Below, piece after piece: positions 55,691 through 64,000 of a stretch of 64,000 nucleotides of DNA. Source of the stretch: Ryuthela nishihirai (Eukaryota > Arthropoda > Arachnida > Araneae > Heptathelidae); assembly GCA_038380435.1 (NCBI GenBank), contig JAWZYU010000020.1, forward strand, positions 41,324,307 to 41,388,306, read 5' to 3'. The notes beneath the pieces were generated by a model. That model saw only the letters and a list, made by a program, of their open reading frames with translations. It was not told where the DNA came from and did no database searches. Both the position numbers and the translations under genes were made by a program. The number at the start of each line of letters is the position of its first letter. Position 1 is the first letter of the stretch.

Positions 55691-56664
55691 TTGAAGATGG
55701 TAGAGATAGTCAGATGGGAGCCGGGAGGGGGGGAATTAGAGTGTGTTGGGGGAAAGTGCCACGAGGGCGGCCAAAAGGGAGTGTAGTTTTATCACGTGAT
55801 CCGATACGTGTGGATGCGGGCGCGTGCGTGTGACATTTCTGCTGCGATCGTGGCGCCCTCGTGCACCTCTCATCGCGGATCAATCGCACCGGGATTGAGG
55901 AAGCGATGGAATGAAAAGGAAGCGCAAGAGAAAGGAGGTAATTCGATGCTCCGGAGAGGTAATAGAGAAGAAGGACATTCTGCGGCGCGATGCGTCTTGT
56001 TTCTCTTTCTGGAATGAGTAAATTTCTGCCACCAGTTGCTAAGATGAACTTGCATCGCAGAGAGAGCAGCATCGTGGGAGATGCTGATTTCTCTGCTCCT
56101 GCTCTTCGCACCTGCTGAGTCAATCACGGGGATCTGTGTAGACTCCACTACTTTCGTTCCGTTCAAATGTTACCTGCTCATTTCCATCAAGTTCTTCTCT
56201 CCCCCCCACCCTAGCACACCAGTAGGAAGAGAAAAAAAAAGTTGAACGCATTAGCTTTCCCGTCTTGGATTCTGAACGAAACAGTAGCCGTGGTCTATTG
56301 ACGAGGTGGTGATAGTCCTTTCACTCATTTGCTGATTCAATTTCAGGCCACAGAACTCTATTTTACCTTTTTTTCCCCTCCTTATTCGAATTGCATGAAA
56401 GTAAGCGCCGCGAAAAGATTGCGCAAAAATGGTCCATGCGTCAGTCTTTAAGGTCGCAGATTTTGAAATCGACATTTCCTTTTGTAGCCCCCCCCTCAAA
56501 AAAAGGTTCGAAAGTATTGCTGAGTTGAAATATGTTACTAATAACATGGAAACTAAAGTTAAAAAGAAATTTTCTCTTTTTAAAGTGAGTTAAAGGAAGT
56601 AGGAATATAACTAAACATGCAGATAGCAAAAAAAGTTGGGTTCTTTCATTATATGAGCTGTTTC
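55691..56664. other. Balanced to GC-richer sequence, possible upstream regulatory region
   Basis: No repeat recognised between 55691 and 56500. CpG-containing stretches (GTGGATGCGGGCGCGTGCG, GCGATCGTGGCGCCC) stand out against the AT-rich surroundings and fit a promoter-proximal region for the candidate at 55590. No exon supported. Confidence 0.35.
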
Positions 56665-56865
56665 CTATGTGCACACGTTAAACTAAATGACCAGGTCACA
56701 AGGACTCCTAGGAATCAGGCTCTGGATAGGGGAAATAGATCTATTGGAAAGCTTTAGGAGATAGATGGGAGCGTTCCATTTTTATCTGCCATGAGCGTTT
56801 TTTAATGTTCACAGGTAAAGCTTTCCTGCACATGGAGATATAGCTTGAAGTGCCACCCAACTATG
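56665..56865 (-). mobile_element. SINE-A, old fragment
   Basis: GTGCACACGTTAAACTAAATG, CAGGTCACAAGGACTCC, GATAGATGGGAGC and CCTGCACATGGAG are diverged SINE-A core pieces in order. Confidence 0.7.
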
Positions 56866-56869
56866 GTTG

Positions 56870-57130
56870 TAAAATAAAAAAAAATAAATAAATAAACGAA
56901 TAGATAAAAAACTAAACGATTTGAATTTATTAAGATCTTTTTCCATGCTAATCATGATTATGAACTCTCAGAATTTGCTATGATCAACTCTGTATACGTA
57001 AATGGACAGGAAATAAAGATTTATTAGTAACCTTTAGACACATTTTTAATCCAGAGCACTGTTCAGTTACAAGCATTTAGCTATTGTTGAAGTAAGATGA
57101 TGTCAATTGGGGGCAAAGTTGTCTTGTGTC
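56870..57130. other. Unassigned AT-rich sequence
   Basis: Nothing recognised apart from an A-rich AAATAAATAAATAAACG run. Confidence 0.45.
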
Positions 57131-57196
57131 GGACAGGATCTCAACTCACGACCTCCTAATAACATGTCAGGTGCTCTGTCGGTTGAGCTACCGGCC
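57131..57196 (-). pseudogene. tRNA-like remnant (possible head of a third SINE family)
   Basis: The minus strand reads GGCCGGTAGCTCAACCGAC (A-box type) and, about 30 bases on, GTCGTGAGTTGAGATCCTG in the T-arm position. The B box is altered (GAGTTGAGATCC instead of GGTTCGAATCC) and the anticodon arm is irregular, so a functional tRNA is unlikely. Confidence 0.5.
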
Positions 57197-57203
57197 ACTG
57201 ATC

Positions 57204-57764
57204 AATCTCTCCTCTGTTGTAGATGTTAATACCATGCCATAGGTCGGTTACACATAGCTGTCTCAACTGCTGTTGCAGACTCCATTCACAGAGCACTCAC
57301 TTGCAGGTGAGGAATAGCAGCATACAGGTGCAGGTGCGCAATACCAGCCTCCCTTATTGGAGGCTATTTTCACCAAAACTTACAACACCTTCAACCTTCG
57401 GGTCCGAAGGACAACTAATGAGTCACATTCCCATTTCGGACACTTTCAAAAATACACTTTATACAGATATATACAATAAAAATACAAAAATAAATAAGAG
57501 AGACAGGCTTCTCCTGGTTTCACATACCCACTGATTTAGTAGTCAGGTGGGCTTTAATGAGCAGATGTTTTTAATTAAATATTTTTATGATATTTTTAAT
57601 TATGAAAATATTTTATGAATTTAAATTAAAGTAGAAAATTATTTTTAACACTCACGAAATGTATATAATTTCTTTTCCACAATTACATTCGCTTTGTAAA
57701 AAGGCTTGTCGTAGAAGGACCTACCTAGTTGCGAATTTCTATAATCTTCAAACGTCACGTGTTG
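57204..57764. other. Unassigned sequence left of the 60-bp array
   Basis: Contains short CAGGTG reiterations near 57300-57340. Nothing else recognised. Confidence 0.45.
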
Positions 57765-59818
57765 CTTCTTTTTTAGCTTACATGGGTAAGAGTAATAAGC
57801 AGTGGCGGATCACTCCACATGCGCATTCTTTTTTAGCTTACATGGGTAAGAGTAATAAGCAGTGGCGGATCACCCCACATGAGCATTCTTTTTTTAGCTT
57901 ACATGGGTAAGAGTAATAAGCAGTGGCGGATCACTCCACATGCGCATTCTTTTTTAGCTTACATGGGTAAGAGTAATAAGCAGTGGGGATCACTCCACAT
58001 ACGCATTCTTTTTTTTAGCTTACATGGGTAAGAGTAATAAGCAGTGGCGGATCACTCCACATGCGCATTCTTTATTTTAGCTTACATGGGTAAGAGTAAT
58101 AAGCAGTGGCGGATCACTCCACATGCGCATTTTTTTTAGCTTACATGGGTAAGAGTAATAAGCAGTGGCGGATCACTCCACATGCGCATTCTTTTTTAGC
58201 TTACATGGGTAAGAGTAATAAGCAGTGGCGGATCACTCCACATGTGCATTCTTTATTTTAGCTTACATGGGTAAGAGTAATAAGCAGTGGCGGATCACTC
58301 CACATGCGCATTCTTTTTTAGCTTACATGGGTAAGAGTAATAAGCAGTGGCGGATCACTCCACATGCGCATTCTTTTTTAGCTTACATGGGTAAGAGTAA
58401 TAAGCAGTGGCGGATCACTCCACATGCGCATTCTTTTTTTAGCTTACATGGGTAAGAGTAATAAGCAGTGGCGGATCACTCCGCATGCGCATTCTTTTTT
58501 AGCTTACATGGGTAAGAGTAATAAGCAGTGGCGGATCACTCCACATGCGCATTCTTTATTTTAGCTTACATGGGTAAGAGTAATAAGCAGTGGCGGATCA
58601 CTCCACATGCGCATTCTTTTTTAGCTGACATGGGTAAGAGTAATAAGCAGTGGCGGATCACTCCACATGCGCATTCTTTATTTTAGCTGACATGGGTAAG
58701 AGTAATAAGCAGTGGCGGATCACTCCACATGCGCATTCTTTTTTAGCTTACATGGGTAAGAGTAATAAGCAGTGGCGGATCACTCCACATGCGCATTCTT
58801 TATTTTAGCTTACATGAGTAAGAGTAATAAGCAGTGGCGGATCACTCCACATGCGCATTCTTTTTTAGCTTACATGGGTAAGAGTAATAAGCAGTGGCGG
58901 ATCACTCCACATGCGCATTCTTTTTTAGCTTACATGGGTAAGAGTAATAAGCAGTGGCGGATCACTCCACATGCGCATTCTTTTTTAGCTTACATGGGTA
59001 AGAGTAATAAGCAGTGGCGGATCACTCCACATGCGCATTCTTTTTTAGCTTACATGGGTAAGAGTAATAAGCAGTGGCGGATCACTCCACATGCGCATTC
59101 TTTTTTAGCTTACATGGGTAAGAGTAATAAGCAGTGGCGGATCACTCCACATGCGCATTCTTTTTTAGCTTACATGGGTAAGAGTAATAAGCAGTGGCGG
59201 ATCACTCCACATGCGCATTCTTTTTTAGCTTACATGAGTAAGAGTAATAAGCAGTGGCGGATCACTCCACATGCGCATTCTTTTTTAGCTTACATGGGTA
59301 AGAGTAATAAGCAGTGGCGGATCACTCCACATGCGCATTCTTTTTTAGCTTACATGGGTAAGAGTAATAAGCAGTGGCGGATCACTCCACATGCGCATTC
59401 TTTTTTAGCTTACATGGGTAAGAGTAATAAGTAGTGGCGGATCACTCCACATGCGCATTCTTTTTTAGCTTACATGGGTAAGAGTAATAAGCAGTGGCGG
59501 ATCACTCCACATGCGCATTCTTTTTTAGCTTACATGGGTAAGAGTAATAAGCAGTGGCGGATCACTCCACATGCGCATTCTTTTTTAGCTTACATGAGTA
59601 AGAGTAATAAGCAGTGGCGGATCACTCCACATGCGCATTCTTTTTTAGCTTACATGGGTAAGAGTAATAAGCAGTGGCGGATCACTCCACATGCGCATTC
59701 TTTTTTAGCTTACATGGGTAAGAGTAATAAGCAGTGGCGGATCACTCCACATGCGCATTCTTTTTTAGCTGACATGGGTAAGAGTAATAAGCAGTGGCGG
59801 ATCAATCCACATGCTGAT
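57765..59818 (+). repeat. 60-bp satellite, 34 units
   Basis: The unit has TTTTTTAGCTTACATGGGTA, AGAGTAATAAGCAGTGGCGG and ATCACTCCACATGCGCATTC. I count 34 occurrences of the GTGGCGG block (one altered to GTGGGG). From about 58860 to 59800 units keep exact 60-bp phase. Earlier units vary by a few bases, mainly in the T-run (TTTTTT versus TTTATTTT). Because 60 is divisible by 3, a plus-strand frame is open across phased units; no gene is inferred. Confidence 0.96.
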
Positions 59819-60391
59819 TTTTTACTTTTATTTTTAACGTTTTGTTAATTGATAAAAAATATCAAATAATAATAATGATAATATAGTTTTTTTTTTCAAT
59901 TCATGCAGTTTAGTTAACATCCTTAAAAAACATTATTTTAAATTTTTAGAGGGGAGCCTCAAAATCAGGTTGCGCTTGAGGCCTCCAAATGCTCAAAAAT
60001 TAATGCTCAAAAGTAGCGTCCTGTAAAGAGCAAAAATGTGCATAGTTGCGCCATCTAAAAGTGAATTAAATACCCTAAAATGGTCTTTCCACTGTGGCGG
60101 TCCCCTTTTCCTTTGGGACCCACGCGCCTGCATGTTTTGCGTATCGACATACAGAACAAGATATTCTTAATAAATGAGAAAAAAACAACAGCGAAATAAA
60201 AGCAGAGAAAAGCCTTTCAACTCATTGAACAAATTAATACTGATTTATTTCTCGGAAACATTGTGCCTTTCCTCTAATTTTAATCTAAATACACACATCT
60301 TCTCGATAATAGAGCTATTATCCTAAACGTGATATATCTGAGAAATTCTGTGATGCAGTGTAACACGCGTATCAGAGACTGTGACAAGTTA
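59819..60391. other. Unassigned AT-rich sequence
   Basis: No gene or repeat recognised. Confidence 0.45.
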
Positions 60392-60695
60392 CCGTATTTT
60401 AACGTGTATAAGGAACCCCCTGATTTTTCATCAAAGATATTTTTTTTTTAAGATATCATCGGCGGTCTCTGCGCGCGCCGTTGCTTGACGAACGCGTGCA
60501 CTTCTCCTCCAATAGGACGTCGCGACCCGTTGGGTGTCGGCCTGAGGCTTGCGGTGTTGCAAGTTATGAAGATTTGAGTTTCGAGGAATTGAGTAATTTG
60601 TTAATATCTATAATACTATCCATGTGTAAGAAACCCCCTATTTTTGGGACCCAATTTTTGGCAAAAAGGGGTTCCTTATACACGTTAAAATAGGA
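60392..60695. mobile_element. Pogo/mariner-type MITE, 304 bp
   Basis: Inverted ends of about 29 bp: CCGTATTTTAACGTGTATAA followed by GGAACCCC at the left, mirrored at the right as GGGGTTCCTTATACACG then TTAAAATAGGA. TA flanks both sides (60390-60391, 60696-60697). The interior is GC-rich (CTGCGCGCGCCG) and lacks coding capacity. Confidence 0.85.
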
Positions 60696-60697
60696 TA

Positions 60698-61224
60698 ATA
60701 TGCTTTAATGATGCTATTGCCAAAGCGTTGTTAAGTCAACAGATTATTGTCATTTATTTAACAGCAGAGTTGTTACATGCTGTAGTTTAACATTTCGAAA
60801 CAATAAAAAAAGGATGAAGCGTGTTTTAGTTTTACTATTTTCAGATAAACACTTTAGATTCCGAGTAATTGTTTGTTAATAAAATGGAGTGTAGTTTTAC
60901 AGGAAGGAACTTTTGTAGTTTCGACAATGATAGTGTTGCTTTGTGCAGGATACAGAAAATGGATTCTTTTTCATATTTTTAATTGTATTTATATTTATTT
61001 TATTGTTCCCTTTTACCCCCCCCCCCCTGGTTTTTCTGTCTCGAATTCTTTAACTAAATGGAACAAAAACTCTGCTAAACAATTCCCAACGTAGGTGATC
61101 CAACAGACAAAATACTGTAGCAATACAAGATGATGATGATGAAATCAAATCTCAACAATGAATATTCCTGTTGCCTTGGGGAACAGACTCATTCAGAAAC
61201 ATTTTAGGACCTGGATGGAGTCTC
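60698..61224. other. Unassigned sequence
   Basis: AT-rich, with a poly-C run at about 61016-61027 and a GATGATGATGATG run at about 61130. Nothing coding recognised. Confidence 0.45.
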
Positions 61225-61480
61225 CTTTTTTCTACACTTTTTTAAATAATTTTTTTCTTTATTTTATTATTATATTTAACATATATTTTTATTTTTTATT
61301 TTTTTTATTATATTTTTTATTTTTTCAATTTTCATTCATTTTTTATCCACTTTTTATTTACCTTTATTTTATTTCATTTTTTTATTTCTTTTATTTTTTT
61401 TATTTATATATATGTTTTTATTTTCTTTTTTATTATTGTTATTATAAATTTTTTTTAAACTATTACTTTTTATAAGTTAT
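61225..61480. repeat. T-rich low-complexity tract, probable 3' region of the adjacent LINE
   Basis: Almost entirely T and A with rare C and G, repeating TTTTATTTTTTAT-like words. On the minus strand it is an A-rich sequence immediately downstream of the LINE stop codon at 61481, so it may be the degraded tail plus slippage expansion. Confidence 0.6.
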
Positions 61481-64000
61481 TTAACATGTTGATATTCCTA
61501 AGAAAGGAAATGAGTAGTTTATGCAGGATGGAATGAGTTTGGGATTCTCAGAGGTCAAAATTGTTTTAAAATTGTATAGGTCAATATTGAGTTTGGAAAG
61601 TTTTTTATGGTAGGTTTTCCTTTCAGAGGAATGTAGAGGACATACATAAATGGTGTGCTCAATTGTTTGGATGTTTTGACATAATAAACAGTTTGGTGAG
61701 TCAATTATCCTGAATTTGTAAAATAAGTTGTTTATATATGGATAGTTTGTTTTGATTCCTGAAATTGTGGTGATTTCATTTTTGGGCAGGTTGAAGTCAA
61801 AGGTGTTTATGTTTTGTGTAATGTTGAATCTACGAGTGTTTCTGGCGTTCTGTTCATACCAATTTTGGAGTTCTTGATTGAGAGTCATTTTATTGCTTTT
61901 TTTTAAAAAAAGTTGAATGAAAAATGGGGTTGGAGTACTCTGATTTAGTTGGGAAGCTTCTTTGGCGAGTTTATCTACTTCCTCGTTGAAAGGTATACCT
62001 ACGTTGAGGGCACCCATTGAATGGTCAGGGTACTTCCTAAATTCATAGGTTGGAAGGTGAGACATAGGATGTCATTTGCAAACACAGGAAAGTTTGGTTT
62101 GCTGGGGTTTTGATAAAGAATTTCAATAGCAGATTTGCAATCAGAAAATATGACAATTTTTTCAGAGAGTTGAGTTGCCCATTTGGTGGCCATTATTTCA
62201 TATTTTTCATATTTTCATTTTTCATATTATTTCATATTTTCTAGCATAGCATTCAGCAATAAATGAAATTGAGGGAGAGTTAAGTTTAAATTTAGATGTG
62301 TGATTAAACTGTGGTCAAAGTAATGTTCCAGATGTGCATGACAGATCTGAATCTGCAGAGCCATCAGTGTAGATGTGGATATAGTTTTGATATTTATTAT
62401 CAATGTATTGAGTAGTGACGGTTTTTAGAATATCAGTGTCTTGATCATATTTTTTGTGATTCCAGGAATATTGTTGATTAAAATAGGGAAGAAGGAGATC
62501 TATATAGGGATGTTTGCTAAGTAGTCGTCACTGAGTTTGTAATTGTAGATGTTAATGAGTTCATTTTTGTTTTCGAATGATTTCAGTATCTTGTCATTGT
62601 GATCATTTAATATTTTTTCAATGATAGGATAGCTCCTGTTTTTTAGAAAAGATTCGGTGTAGTAGATTGGATAGTAAATTTTTTTTAATGAGTAAAGGAC
62701 GAATGGAAGGTTCAGCATAGAGGTCTGTGTTTTTGCTTCCCCTTATGAGACCAAGGCAGTAGTGAATGATTTTAGTTTGCTTCTGTTCAAGTTGCAGAAT
62801 TTTGTATTTTGCTACATTTCTTATAAACTCTATTCCATAAGTGAATTTAGGACAGATAAGGTTATTGTACAGTAGTAGAAGATTTTTTGTGGTGCTTCCC
62901 CCATTTAGTTTTGCCAAAAAGTTTAAGACAGTTAAAAAGTTTATTGGCTGAGTCCTTGGATTTAGTGATTTGTTCATTGCAAAAAATGTTACGCCGTCTA
63001 ATGTTACGCCGAGGAATTTCAGGTTGTTTGACATTGTTATGTTTTTTTGTTTATTGAAATTTTGAAGTAATTAGAAAAAGTTCTTTGCTTGTGAAATGGT
63101 ATATAGGAAGTTTTCTCTTCTGAGATGATTAAACTCCATCTTTTGCAGTAGTTATTGATGTCATCAAGAGATTTTTGAAGTTTGTGGTAATGACTGAAAG
63201 GTTGGGGTGAGACATCCAGAAAATTATATCATCGGCAGAAATGCCGAATTTAATGTCGTATTTAAAGATTTGTCATTAATGTGAATGTTGAATAATAGAG
63301 GGAATAAAATGTCACCCTGAATCACTCCATTACTAAATTTGTAAGACTGGGAAAGGTGTTGGTTTATTTTGACCCTGAAAGTTTTGTTTAAAAAGAGTTG
63401 ATACAGGAAGTTGTATAGGTTTCCTGAGATGTCAAGAGTTCTCAATTTGTATAGCAAGGCACTGTGTGAGAGGGAATCAAAGGCTCCTTTTAAATCGATT
63501 ACTATGGCAATGAAATAGAAATTATTTTCCAGCGAAAACTCGATGTCAGATGTGAGATTTAGTAAAAGGTCTTTGGTTGACCGACCATAACTGTAACCAT
63601 AAATGCTGTCATTAAAGATTTTAAAGTGTTCTAGGTGCCAATTTAATCTATTGTTAATAATTCTCTAAAACAGTTTGCGGGAGTTAGAGCTTAGACAGAT
63701 GGGTTTATATGAGGTTCGCTAGTCTGATGGTAACTTTTTTTTATGAACATCATGAAATTTCAAACCATGATTGTAGGTAAGTATGAGAGGTCCAAAAGTT
63801 GTTGAATAGTTGAATACTTTGTATAACCAGGAGTTGGGAAGATTTTTGATCATTTTGTTGGATATGTTATCAGAACCATGGGTCGAAATTTTTTCAGGTT
63901 TTTGATTGACAATTTTAGTTCGCTTATAGTGATTGGAAGGTTTAGATAATTGTTCTTTTTCTGTTGGTAAAATTTGTGTGTGAGGTTGGAATTACTGTAT
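61481..64000 (-). pseudogene. RNase-H-bearing non-LTR retrotransposon ORF2, frameshifted, cut by window end
   Basis: In order on the minus strand: RT segments with FxPICLSSN-like and RIINNRLNWHLE-like words, VIDLKGAFDSL (motif A, near 63480), GVIQGDILFPLLFNI (motif B, 63224-63457), then in another frame FGISADDI (motif C). SNNLKFLGVTLDG and a thumb-like region follow (62618-63034). RNase H appears as IFSDCKSAIEIL and IQWVPS (61999-62193) and FNEEVDKLAKEA (61481-62065). A terminal CLLCQNIQTIEHTIYVCP zinc-knuckle-like motif (CX2C..HX4C) closes it. The protein would copy element RNA at a nicked target. An RNase H domain plus this C-terminal motif points to the I/Jockey/R1 group. Several frame changes make it inactive. 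The endonuclease part lies beyond 64000. Confidence 0.85.

Noticed and set aside
58772..59434. A 220-codon open frame with a 20-residue repeat
   Set aside because: It arises from the 60-bp satellite only where units are in exact phase. Neighbouring units of other lengths break it.

Overview
The window is a stretch of an animal nuclear genome that is almost entirely transposon and repeat. It has no bacterial or viral gene organisation, no operons, no rRNA, no CRISPR and no intact protein-coding gene. The element repertoire (a tRNA-derived SINE with dozens of copies, a second tRNA-SINE family, RTE-like and RNase-H-bearing LINEs, Tc1/mariner, pogo/Tigger and hAT DNA elements, a Gypsy-like solo LTR) together with AT-rich single-copy sequence points to an invertebrate, most likely an arthropod. 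The species cannot be fixed from sequence alone.

Layout. 1-3000: a truncated palindromic DNA element, an old SINE holding a Tc1-type MITE, and a SINE-B with a 62-bp internal tandem repeat. 3021-10378: one SINE-A copy whose internal 108-bp segment has expanded into exactly 65 tandem units (3113-10132, 7,020 bp) with no net length change. 10.4-25 kb: SINE-A copies, often nested inside older SINE-A copies, hAT elements with perfect 8-bp duplications, and foldback MITEs. 25.5-29 kb: a fairly young, frameshifted RTE-like LINE on the minus strand. 29-46 kb: more SINEs, hAT elements, a composite MITE, a Tc1 transposase relic and a solo LTR inside a SINE. 46.7-48 kb: a purine-rich minisatellite and a Tigger-like transposase relic. 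49-55.5 kb: composite MITEs, a second full palindromic element in opposite orientation to the first, a foldback MITE, SINEs, and an 88-bp-arm palindrome built on a SINE head. 57.8-59.8 kb: a 60-bp x 34 satellite. 60.4-64 kb: a pogo-like MITE and an RNase-H-bearing LINE cut off by the window end.

Host gene traces are sparse. The best is a 216-bp minus-strand segment (30955-31170) with an acceptor, a donor and matching phase-1 boundaries that reads open as a 72-residue exon. A weaker exon candidate lies at 18808-18962, and a TATA-plus-splice-donor arrangement that could be a promoter with a non-coding first exon lies at 55590-55690, both minus strand. They could belong to long-intron genes, so much of this window may be intron.

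The most distinctive theme is tandem amplification inside SINEs. It is seen at three stages and in two families: 65 x 108 bp in one SINE-A, 4 x 62 bp in a SINE-B, and a short fourfold reiteration in another SINE-A at the same internal region that seeded the large array. 'SINE-A' and 'SINE-B' are local labels; I do not recognise published names. For SINE-A, '+' means the tRNA-like head is at the left.
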